DNA of 55,771 nt, taken from positions 1 through 55,771 of the forward strand of contig UQWP01000010.1 in assembly GCA_900544825.1 (NCBI GenBank), in the 5' to 3' direction. A program made the position numbers and the translations under genes. The notes under the pieces were generated by a model. The model saw nothing but the letters and a program-made list of their open reading frames with translations. It had not been told where the DNA came from and searched no databases. Below, piece by piece: positions 43,831 through 51,781 of this stretch. Each line of letters begins with the position of its first letter. Within the stretch, counting starts at the first letter, position 1. The DNA is from an uncultured Prevotella sp. (GTDB taxonomy: Bacteria > Bacteroidota > Bacteroidia > Bacteroidales > Bacteroidaceae).

Positions 43831-43920
43831 AAAATACTCAAATCCGAGAAATAAATCGCGTTAAAATACTCAAATCCGAGAAATAATCGGCTTTAAAATA
43901 CTCAAATCCGAGAAATAATC
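43831..43920. repeat. Orphan 32-bp tandem iterons
   Basis: Units starting AAAATACTCAAATCCGAGAA at 43831, 43863 and 43895 give 2.8 copies at a 32-bp period. Layout and base pattern resemble the array before ATPase 1 (AAAATGTTCCAAATCCCCC), but no ATPase gene is adjacent. Confidence 0.88.
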
Positions 43921-43956
43921 CCTAGAATGGTTACGGTGATGATATTCTTTTCAATG

Positions 43957-43964
43957 CAAAGATA
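43957..43964 (-). promoter_or_regulatory. Orphan minus-strand promoter-like element
   Basis: Minus-strand TATCTTTG followed by CATTG faces the orphan iterons, but no open frame follows it. It may be the remains of a lost gene or drive a noncoding transcript. Confidence 0.4.
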
Positions 43965-44141
43965 CACATTTTCAATATAATTAGAAGATTTTTTGTAGCT
44001 TAATCAGTTCTGTTTCTGATTACTTAAGCCGATTGTTTTTTTGCTGTCGAATAAGCCCGAAAAAACGACGTTTAAACGCATTTAGTAACAAACAGGCACG
44101 ATGACCGAGAAAGGGTGGTTGCGAATATACATTTTTTTATA

Positions 44142-44149
44142 TATCTTTG
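44142..44149 (+). promoter_or_regulatory. Promoter -7 element of the lipoprotein gene at 44222
   Basis: TATCTTTG followed by CAATC. AATAAGATTCTATTT is then repeated twice (about 44154 and 44178) in the leader. Confidence 0.65.
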
Positions 44150-44221
44150 CAATCAATAAGATTCTATTTGTTCAATCAATAAGATTCTATTTTTGTATTA
44201 ACTGATAAACATGTAAGGCTT

Positions 44222-46594
44222 ATGAGACGGAAAATTCACAGCTTAACTTTTGTGTTCATGGCATTATTGATGATGTTGATGACGTTCGCTTCATGCAGTA
44301 AAATCCAGGATTTGCTGAATGAGGGAGATGATGATGACGATGATTCTGAAGGTGGAAATCCGCCAGAACTCGTAGAAGGAAGAATGGAAGACATCGCTCT
44401 TTCGGGTATCGTGAGAGATGCCAGCGGCACTCCAATCGAGGGTGTGAGCATCGTGAGCGGCTCTTCTGCTGCTACTACCAATACCGACGGATTCTTTGAG
44501 TTTGATCAGATTCAGGTAGTAAGTGTTCTGAACGATCGCTCGGTAGTGAGATTCAGCAAGGCGGGCTATTTTGATGTGGTGCGCTCTATGGATGCTGACG
44601 ATGATGCTGCCGATGGCGCAAGCTGGGAGGTGGTGATGTGCAAGAAGGAGAACAATGATTTCACCAGCATCAAGACCTATTCCTCTTCATCCGACCAGAC
44701 CCTGCAGGCTGGCGATATGAAGATTGATATGCCGCAGGATGGATACAAGGTGGATGGCACCGGAGCCAGCTATACCGGAAAGGTGAAGTCGGAGATGGTG
44801 TATCTGGATCCTAACAATGAGCGATTCTCTGAGATGATGCCGGGTGGCGACCTCGCTGCTGTGCGTTCCGACAACTCCAGCGCCCAACTGGTTTCCTACG
44901 GAATGACCGACCTGAACATGTATGCCGAAAATGGCGACAAGCTGCAGCTCAAAGATGGCAGCAAGGCAAAGCTTACTTTCCCGATACCAGCCGGAATGGG
45001 CGAGAATCCGCCAGCCAGCATCCCTTTGTGGAGCTTCAATGAGAAGACAGGACTCTGGGAGGAAGAAGGAAGTGCTGCATTGCAGGGAAATGTATATGTA
45101 GGAGAAGTGGCTCATTTCTCCTGGGTTAACCTGGATTATCCGGAAAGTCAGGCAACTGTATATGGACATGTAACGGATGATACCGGCAAGGTTCTGCCAG
45201 GTGTGAGATTGAACATCGGACAGTTGCAGACTCCTACAGTAACAAATTCGGATGGATATTATTCGCAGGAAGTTCCTGCCAATACAGACTTCAGCATCAT
45301 GGTGAAACCTCAGTACTATGGTGGTGTCAGTCAGATGGCATTCGTGAATGTGGCAGCCCTCTCTCCTGGAGAAAGTCGCCGTGTAGATATTACCCTCTCT
45401 CACTTGGTTCGTGTATATGGAAAGGTAATGAACGAAAGTGGCAAGGGTATCCGATCTACAGTATGGGTGCAGACGGATAAGGATAAGTCTGAACTGTGCC
45501 AGACAGATAAGGAGGGGAACTTCAATGTGTATGTACCGAAGGATATGAAGGGTAAGGCTACCGCCTGTGCACGTACCTTTAGGGGTGATGAGGTTTCCAA
45601 GGAGATAACCATCAAGGATGAGGATGTACCTGTAGATTTGATTGTTAAAGGTTCGGGGGTAGTGGTTGTCCCTAATATGATTAATATCTTCTCTGATGTC
45701 ATGGGCGATGATGCATGGCCTATACCTACTTACTCAAATCCGCTTAGTGGTGTGCTTCTCGTGGATGATAATCTGATATTGGTGCCAGAAGATGATGCCA
45801 AAATCAGTATGACAATAGGAATAGGTCATTATAAGAAGGAGAAGACTACCTATACGGATAGTGTAACTACCAACATTGTTAAAGAGAGTACCCAGCAGCT
45901 GTTTATGACTATGCCGGGCAAGGAGATGAAGTGTACCGTACAGAGAAATGGTAATGATTTCGTGTTCTCTCTGGAAGGATATGGCTTCTTTGGACAGGAA
46001 TCTACAGAAGAATATGATGATAACGCCAAATTAGTTGGTAAGAATATGAGCTATCCGCTCCTGGCTGCAGCCAAGACGCTTCGCAACGTCAAGCCGGTAG
46101 ATGCAGGCTTCCCTTCTTTTACTCCACAGCTGGAGGCAAAGGCTCCTTTGGCACTGTTGATTACGGAAAGTCTCAATCTGGGCAAGGGTGGCATCATTTA
46201 TTATAATGGTGGAAGCAGCGACTATCAGAAGTTGAAGAATGCGGCAGCCAAGTTGGGCCTTACCAATATGGGAGAGGACAACGAGGATGGCTATATGTCG
46301 GTAACATTCTATTCGGCAAAGAAGAAGATGCTGATTACTCTGGAGTATGATCCTCATGCTGAAGGCGCTACAGACGAGAACACTTTTGAGGATATTGAAG
46401 AATATGCCCCAATCTATATGATGGTATTGGATGGTGTAACCGAAGAAGCGCTCCGTGCCATGATGGAGGATGATGACTATGATACCCGCAGCACCCGAGT
46501 AACAGCCCGCAAGCATTTCAATCCGATATCGAAATGTAAGTTTGATGGCTTTAAGAAGAAAAAAATGTTCCAAAAGCTTGCTCGTCTGCGTTAA
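44222..46594 (+). CDS. Large surface lipoprotein with carboxypeptidase-regulatory-like domains
   Basis: A 790-residue lipoprotein; the lipobox is TFASC, followed by KIQDLLNEGDDDDDDSEGG, a strongly acidic tether. At least three beta-sandwich domains of the carboxypeptidase-regulatory type follow (IALSGIVRDASGTPIEGVSI; ATVYGHVTDDTGKVLPGVRL; VRVYGKVMNESGKGIRSTVW). Between the first two, the part from about 160 to 310 (AKLTFPIPAGM, LWSFNEKTGLWEEEG, FSWVNLD) resembles the extracellular CILP/FAM171-type module. No enzyme motif. Its role is unknown; adhesion or ligand binding is possible. It lies upstream of a sensor kinase-regulator pair but has its own promoter. Confidence 0.7.
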   Translation: MRRKIHSLTFVFMALLMMLMTFASCSKIQDLLNEGDDDDDDSEGGNPPELVEGRMEDIALSGIVRDASGTPIEGVSIVSGSSAATTNTDGFFEFDQIQVVSVLNDRSVVRFSKAGYFDVVRSMDADDDAADGASWEVVMCKKENNDFTSIKTYSSSSDQTLQAGDMKIDMPQDGYKVDGTGASYTGKVKSEMVYLDPNNERFSEMMPGGDLAAVRSDNSSAQLVSYGMTDLNMYAENGDKLQLKDGSKAKLTFPIPAGMGENPPASIPLWSFNEKTGLWEEEGSAALQGNVYVGEVAHFSWVNLDYPESQATVYGHVTDDTGKVLPGVRLNIGQLQTPTVTNSDGYYSQEVPANTDFSIMVKPQYYGGVSQMAFVNVAALSPGESRRVDITLSHLVRVYGKVMNESGKGIRSTVWVQTDKDKSELCQTDKEGNFNVYVPKDMKGKATACARTFRGDEVSKEITIKDEDVPVDLIVKGSGVVVVPNMINIFSDVMGDDAWPIPTYSNPLSGVLLVDDNLILVPEDDAKISMTIGIGHYKKEKTTYTDSVTTNIVKESTQQLFMTMPGKEMKCTVQRNGNDFVFSLEGYGFFGQESTEEYDDNAKLVGKNMSYPLLAAAKTLRNVKPVDAGFPSFTPQLEAKAPLALLITESLNLGKGGIIYYNGGSSDYQKLKNAAAKLGLTNMGEDNEDGYMSVTFYSAKKKMLITLEYDPHAEGATDENTFEDIEEYAPIYMMVLDGVTEEALRAMMEDDDYDTRSTRVTARKHFNPISKCKFDGFKKKKMFQKLARLR

Positions 46595-46600
46595 TTTACC

Positions 46601-46608
46601 TATATTTG
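46601..46608 (+). promoter_or_regulatory. Promoter -7 element of the sensor kinase gene
   Basis: TATATTTG followed by CAGGG, 7 bp after the preceding stop codon and 29 bp before the kinase start. Confidence 0.6.
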
Positions 46609-46636
46609 CAGGGTAAATTTATTGAAAATAATAGAA

Positions 46637-48670
46637 ATGATGAAAAAAGATAAGTTTTGCCTCTGGCAGGTGCTCCTGCCTCTTTTGCCTCTGCTGATTC
46701 TCCTGGCTTCCTGCCGGAAATCGGCAGAGGAAACTGCTGATATTCTGCGTATCGAAAAGCTGCATCAGCTCGATGAACTCCTCAATGCGCAGTCGCCGCA
46801 GGCTAAGGCGGAGATAGAAAAAGGTATGAAGCAGGCGAAAGACAGCCTGACGTTCTATGAGTATTATGCGAGGAAGGGAAGATGGTTCTGCCAGTCGGCA
46901 ACGCCCGATTCTACGGTAGGCTATGTGGACCGCACCCTGCGCTTCGCCCTTCGTCAGCCCGATACTCCGCGCCGCAACGGACTTCTTGCCTATACCTACA
47001 ACTGCCAGGGCATCAACTATCATAATTTTCATCGCAAGGCAGACGAGGTGGTTTCGCTCTACCACTCTGCCTATGCCTATTCCATGCGTAGCGATGTGCA
47101 GCATCAGGCGCCAAGCATCTGTGCCAACCTGGGCGATGCCTATCTCTTCAAGAATCAGTTGTCGCAGGCAGCCTCCTGGTATCGCCGTGCGCTCTTTCTG
47201 GTAGATTCCCTCCAGTTGCCCAAGGAGGAGAATGTCTCCCTCTATGTAGGTCTGGCTACCATCTACCTGAAACTCAATGATTTTGATGCATCGCTCAAGT
47301 GCTATCAGCAGACGGAAGCCCAGCTTCCGCAGATGTCGCTGGCTATGCAGGCGTATTATCTGAACAATTATGGCAACTACTACTATTATAAGAAAGACTA
47401 TGCCCAGTCGCTCCGCAAATTCCTGCAGCTGAAGCAGTTGCTGGAGAAGCACAAGAAGGACGACTGCTTCGACATGTATCTCTGCAAGCTGAATATGGCA
47501 GATGTGTATCTCAATCTGGACAGCATTGCCCAGTCGGAGAAATATCTTGCTGAGAGCGAGCCTTTCATGGTGGCTAACTACGATCGGGAGGCGGTATATT
47601 ACTGTAATACGATTCATATCGGTCAGGACGTGAAGAAGGGGGATATGGCGGCTGTTACCCGCATCCTAAACAGCGAAAGGCAGCAGTTCGGAGAGGATAT
47701 CAGCAATCTCGTAGCCTTCAATCTCCGCCAGATCCGCAATCAGTATCTGCAGCGATATTACCTTGCCAAGGGTGATTACCGCATGGCATTCGAGAATCTT
47801 CGCCGGGATATGCAGAAGAATGATTCGCTGGAGCACAACAGAATCAAGATGAGAGCTTCTGAAATTATGGATCGCTTTACCCAGGATACGCTGAAACTGC
47901 ATCACGACCTGCTGATTGAGCACAAGACGGCACAGTTGAACCAGACCCGCTTCATCGCCCTGGCGGTGGTGCTGCTGATTCTGCTGCTGTGCATGTTCTT
48001 CGTCATCAAGAGCATGCGTTCCGGCAAGCGACTCGAAGAGAGCAGGCATCGTGTACTGCAGTTGAAGCTGGAAGGGGCAAGAAACCGAATCTCCCCTCAT
48101 TTCGTCTTCAATGTCCTCAACAACAAGATTCTGCATGCCGGTACGGCGGAAGCCGACGAGCTGATGGGGCTTGCCCGCTTGATACGCAGCAACCTCGACC
48201 TGTCCTGCCAGCCGAAGGTATCTCTAGCCGCAGAGATCGGTTTCGTGAAGCAGTATCTGGCGGTGGAAACTCCGCTGATGGGCGATAATTTCGATTTCTC
48301 GCTGCAGATAGATCCCGAAGTGGATGTGGAGAATACGTATATCCCGTCTATGTTTGTCCAGATTCTCGTAGAGAATGCCCTGGTTCACGGGCTGAGAGGC
48401 TGGGAGGGAAGGAAGATCTTGCAGGTAAAGGTAGGTAGAAAGCAGCCGGGCTATACCGTGGTTTCCGTGCTGGATAACGGCAGGGGATTCGATATCCGCC
48501 AGAAGGGGAAGAAGCGTACCGGACTGGGCATCATCACCCAGACCCTGGCAGTGGTGAACGAGCATAATCGCCGTAAGATGACCTTCTCGCTGCAGAACCG
48601 GAAGGCAGAAGACGGCAGCGTGGCTGGATGTCTGGCGCAGGTATGCATACCCGATGGCTTCGTGATGTAG
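46637..48670 (+). CDS. TPR-containing LytS-type sensor histidine kinase
   Basis: A 677-residue membrane kinase. The N-terminus is a lipoprotein-like signal (LLILLASC) and the long front half is built of tetratricopeptide-type helices (NLGDAYLFKNQLSQAASWYRRAL). A membrane segment FIALAVVLLILLLCMFFVIKSM lies about 60 residues before the His_kinase domain with His488 (RISPHFVFNVLNN). The HATPase part shows VENALVHGL and DNGRGFDIR and GLGI. It should phosphorylate the LytTR regulator encoded 42 bp downstream. ATG 46637 is chosen over the TTG at 46622. The ligand sensed by the periplasmic TPR part is unknown. Confidence 0.88.
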   Translation: MMKKDKFCLWQVLLPLLPLLILLASCRKSAEETADILRIEKLHQLDELLNAQSPQAKAEIEKGMKQAKDSLTFYEYYARKGRWFCQSATPDSTVGYVDRTLRFALRQPDTPRRNGLLAYTYNCQGINYHNFHRKADEVVSLYHSAYAYSMRSDVQHQAPSICANLGDAYLFKNQLSQAASWYRRALFLVDSLQLPKEENVSLYVGLATIYLKLNDFDASLKCYQQTEAQLPQMSLAMQAYYLNNYGNYYYYKKDYAQSLRKFLQLKQLLEKHKKDDCFDMYLCKLNMADVYLNLDSIAQSEKYLAESEPFMVANYDREAVYYCNTIHIGQDVKKGDMAAVTRILNSERQQFGEDISNLVAFNLRQIRNQYLQRYYLAKGDYRMAFENLRRDMQKNDSLEHNRIKMRASEIMDRFTQDTLKLHHDLLIEHKTAQLNQTRFIALAVVLLILLLCMFFVIKSMRSGKRLEESRHRVLQLKLEGARNRISPHFVFNVLNNKILHAGTAEADELMGLARLIRSNLDLSCQPKVSLAAEIGFVKQYLAVETPLMGDNFDFSLQIDPEVDVENTYIPSMFVQILVENALVHGLRGWEGRKILQVKVGRKQPGYTVVSVLDNGRGFDIRQKGKKRTGLGIITQTLAVVNEHNRRKMTFSLQNRKAEDGSVAGCLAQVCIPDGFVM

Positions 48671-48712
48671 CAGGACTTGCGGAATTTGAATATAAACAAT
48701 ATAATAAGGTGT

Positions 48713-49492
48713 ATGAAAGTTGTAATCATAGACGACGATAAATCTTCAGGCAAGGCTTTGGCAGATTTATTGGAAACGAAATACGATATGGAGGTGCTGG
48801 GATGCGCGCTCTGTGGGCTTGACGGCCTGGCGATGGTAAACAGGTACCAGCCCGATGTGCTCTTCCTGGATGTCCAGCTGCCCGATGTGAATGGCTTGGA
48901 TTTCCTGGATAAGCTGTCGGGATTCGTGCACCGCCGCTGCCAGGTGGTGATGTACACGGCATACGATGAATATATCCTGACAGCTTTCCGCAAGAAGGCT
49001 TTCGATGTGCTGCTCAAGCCTATCAATCCCCAGGAGCTGGATACCATCGTCAGACGACTGGAGAAAGAGGCTGAGAAAGAAGCAGAGAAAGAAGCAGAGA
49101 AAGAGGCTGAGAGAGTAGTAGGGGCTGGCGTGAAGAACGCACCCGTTGCTAACGGCAAGCTGCTCTTCTATACCAACTCCGTGGATTTCAGACTGGTGGA
49201 TAAGGAGAATGTCTGCCTCTTCCAGTATAATCACGAAGTGAGATGCTGGGAGGTGGTGGTAGCTGACAACAGGAAGCCTATCAGGCTGAAACGCAGCGTG
49301 AAGAGCACCGACCTGCTTGCGCTCGCCCCTCATTTTATGCAGGTAAACCAGAAGTTCATCGTCAACATCAATTACCTCATCGAGGTGGTTGACAATGTGT
49401 GCCATTTCTATCCTCCTTTCGATGAAATCGACTATGTAAAGGTGGGCAGACTCTATAGAAAGAAATTGATTGATAGATTCTTAAGTATTTAA
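48713..49492 (+). CDS. LytTR-family response regulator
   Basis: A 259-residue cytosolic regulator. Receiver domain with acidic pocket IIDDD, phospho-acceptor Asp53 (FLDVQLPD) and Lys102 (LLKP). A linker of four EKEA units (residues about 117-132) leads to a C-terminal LytTR DNA-binding domain (HFMQVNQKFIVNINYL, VGRLYRKKL). Start at ATG 48713; the open frame extends 12 codons upstream. The linker is encoded by four nearly identical 12-bp units (49061-49108), so its length could vary between strains without a frameshift. Partner of the kinase just upstream; likely targets include the two genes downstream. Confidence 0.9.
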   Translation: MKVVIIDDDKSSGKALADLLETKYDMEVLGCALCGLDGLAMVNRYQPDVLFLDVQLPDVNGLDFLDKLSGFVHRRCQVVMYTAYDEYILTAFRKKAFDVLLKPINPQELDTIVRRLEKEAEKEAEKEAEKEAERVVGAGVKNAPVANGKLLFYTNSVDFRLVDKENVCLFQYNHEVRCWEVVVADNRKPIRLKRSVKSTDLLALAPHFMQVNQKFIVNINYLIEVVDNVCHFYPPFDEIDYVKVGRLYRKKLIDRFLSI

Positions 49493-49505
49493 AAACATAA
49501 TAATT

Positions 49506-50825
49506 ATGATGAGAAATAAGTATTCGGTCATCATCATGATGATTGCCCTCTTCGGAGGACAGACAGCCCTGGCACAGAAGGCAGGACGCGTAAAGAAGCA
49601 GAAAACGAAGGTACAGACGGAAGAAGTAAAGGCTGTGGTTCAGGAGGAACAGCCTGCAGTGCCGGAGAAAGTCATTCCAGAAACTCCTCCCGTTCCGCAA
49701 GACCGGCTGGACACCCTCTATTACAACAAGAGTTGGAAGGTAACCCCTAACAAGGCTTTCGCCAACTATTATCGCCTGGCGCTCTATCCTGCTGATTCTA
49801 CGGCAGCCAAGGAGTTCCGCACCTACTATATGAGCGGCGAACTGCAGGGCGAAGGCTGCTTTGTGGTCCTCGACAGGAAGGATGATGCCAAGAGCCAGTT
49901 TGCCGGCACCTTTACCACCTATTTCAAGGATGGACAGGTAGAGCAGAAGAAGACCTATCAGGCAGGACTGCTCTCGGGCGAATATACCTCTTATTATAAT
50001 AACGGCAACGTGAAGGAGCATTTCTTCATGAACCAGGGCAAGAAGATGGGGGTAGGAGCCTCTTTCACGGAGAACGGCAGGGTGTGCACCCTTACTCCCT
50101 ACAAGAATGATATCCCTGAAGGATTTTTTGTAGTGGTGGATGCCGACGGCAACTATTCCAAGTATTCGCTCACCGACCACCAGCCTATCCTGGAAACCCC
50201 TTCGCCTGATGAAATCCTCACCGAGTATAAGAACGGTGTGGCATGGCCTTACTACAACAAGAACGGACTCATCGTGGGCGTGAGCAATTCGATGGTAGAT
50301 GAGAACATCGGCGATTACCGCGAAATCGGCGTCTTCATCGTCAACAAGAGCATGATCAATGTGGATATCGACCCTTCTCAGATTGAAATCTACGATATGA
50401 AGGGCGGCAAGCGAAAGGATTTCGAACTGGTGAGCGCTGATGAGTATGACAAGAAAATCTTCAAGTTCAAGAAGAAGGTGGCTAAGCGTGCGGTAAAGAA
50501 CAAGGCGATAGTGCAGACCGAACGTGAGAACAATGTGAATGCCAACCTGGGCGCACAGGTGTTTGATGCCGGAACCTCCAATACGCTGAAGGATTTCCAG
50601 ACCCGTATCTGCCGGATGCAGCAGCTGGAAGACGGCAACCGCATGAAGTATTCCGACAAGATGCCTGAGGACCTGGGCTATCTGGAGCGCACCACCATCC
50701 ATCCGGGCGAAGTGGTTTCGGGCTATCTCTATACCACCGACCGCAAGGCTGCCGATCTCTTTGTCAAGGTAAAGATCAAGGGCATCGACTATCTCTTCGA
50801 GTGGAAGGCAAGCAAGAAGAAATAA
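49506..50825 (+). CDS. Secreted MORN/YwqK-like repeat protein
   Basis: A 439-residue exported protein (signal peptide ending TALAQ). A charged Lys/Glu-rich linker follows, then MORN_2/YwqK-type repeats (YYMSGELQGEGCF, YFKDGQVEQKKTYQAGLLSGEYTSYYNNGNVKEHF, about residues 105-170). The C-terminal half is not recognised. YwqK-type proteins are sometimes labelled antitoxins, but nothing here supports a toxin-antitoxin role. It begins 13 bp after the LytTR gene and is probably co-transcribed with it. Envelope function unknown. Confidence 0.7.
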   Translation: MMRNKYSVIIMMIALFGGQTALAQKAGRVKKQKTKVQTEEVKAVVQEEQPAVPEKVIPETPPVPQDRLDTLYYNKSWKVTPNKAFANYYRLALYPADSTAAKEFRTYYMSGELQGEGCFVVLDRKDDAKSQFAGTFTTYFKDGQVEQKKTYQAGLLSGEYTSYYNNGNVKEHFFMNQGKKMGVGASFTENGRVCTLTPYKNDIPEGFFVVVDADGNYSKYSLTDHQPILETPSPDEILTEYKNGVAWPYYNKNGLIVGVSNSMVDENIGDYREIGVFIVNKSMINVDIDPSQIEIYDMKGGKRKDFELVSADEYDKKIFKFKKKVAKRAVKNKAIVQTERENNVNANLGAQVFDAGTSNTLKDFQTRICRMQQLEDGNRMKYSDKMPEDLGYLERTTIHPGEVVSGYLYTTDRKAADLFVKVKIKGIDYLFEWKASKKK

Positions 50826-50867
50826 CGTGTGTGAGATGTGAATACTAACGATTAAAAAAATAATGTA

Positions 50868-51671
50868 ATGATGAAAAAGATTTTGATGATGGCCATTTTG
50901 TGCCTCGTATTTACAACAAGTGGTTTTGCACAGTTCAAGAGAACTGCATTCAATCATGTGGGTCTGAATGCAGGCGTGGGTACCGAAGGTATCAGCATAG
51001 GTGTTGCGGCTCCTATCTCCAATTTCGTGGAGCTGGAGGCAGGCGTGGATATTCTGCCTAAGATGCTCAAGATATCTGAGCAGATGAACATAGAGGCAGA
51101 TGCCTCTATCATCGTTCAGGGACAGTCGGTGAGGATTCCTGATTCACCGGTGGATGTGGATGCTGATTTCTCCCGTACAGCCTTTCATGCCAAGGCGAAT
51201 ATCTATCCTTTCGGCGGCAACAGCAAGTTCTTCGTGGCTGCCGGCTTCGCTTTTGGCGGTGCCAAGATTGCCAAGCTGAGCGGTCACAGCGATGATCTGG
51301 CGCAGTTTATCAGTCGATATCCTGAATATTCAGATGAAATTCTGAACCACGTAGGTGCGGAACTCTCGGATTATAATATCAAGTTCGACAAGAATGGTAA
51401 TATCAATGCCGACCTGCGCTGCAATTCCTTCCGCCCTTATCTCGGTCTGGGCTTCGGAAGAGTGGTTCCCAAGAACCGTCTGGGCTTCCGCTGGGAGATC
51501 GGCTGCCAGTATATGGGCAAGCTGAAGATCTATCAGAACGGCGAGAAGGTAGATGTCAGGAAAGCTCTCAATGATTCGATGGGTGAAGATGGCGGCGACA
51601 TCGCCGATATCGTGGATAAAATCCAGTTCTATCCTGTGCTCAAGTTGCAGATTGTGGGCAGAATCCTGTAA
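50868..51671 (+). CDS. Probable outer membrane beta-barrel protein
   Basis: A 267-residue exported protein (signal peptide ending SGFAQ). Alternating hydrophobic strands with glycine and aromatic residues (FVAAGFAFGGAKIAKL, RPYLGLGFGRVV, LGFRWEIGCQYMGKL) and the final strand YPVLKLQIVGRIL fit a small outer membrane barrel. No specific family recognised. It is the last gene of the plus-strand run from 46637, 42 bp after the YwqK-like gene. Confidence 0.65.
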   Translation: MMKKILMMAILCLVFTTSGFAQFKRTAFNHVGLNAGVGTEGISIGVAAPISNFVELEAGVDILPKMLKISEQMNIEADASIIVQGQSVRIPDSPVDVDADFSRTAFHAKANIYPFGGNSKFFVAAGFAFGGAKIAKLSGHSDDLAQFISRYPEYSDEILNHVGAELSDYNIKFDKNGNINADLRCNSFRPYLGLGFGRVVPKNRLGFRWEIGCQYMGKLKIYQNGEKVDVRKALNDSMGEDGGDIADIVDKIQFYPVLKLQIVGRIL

Positions 51672-51741
51672 TCAAAATAAGAAAAGTTTGAATTATACAT
51701 AAAAAAACGGGCAAAATGGTAGCAGTTAGCCAATTATTTCG

Positions 51742-51749
51742 TAACTTTG
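51742..51749 (+). promoter_or_regulatory. Promoter -7 element of glnN
   Basis: TAACTTTG followed by CACCC, 33 bp before the start codon. Confidence 0.7.
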
Positions 51750-51781
51750 CACCCGCAAACTTATAAAATAATAAAAGAAGA

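Noticed and set aside
43831..43920. CRISPR-like array
   Set aside because: 32-bp units are contiguous and lack spacers.
48451..49158. Minus-strand open frame with SASF repeats
   Set aside because: The repeat is the antisense of the EKEA linker codons in the LytTR gene; not an independent protein.
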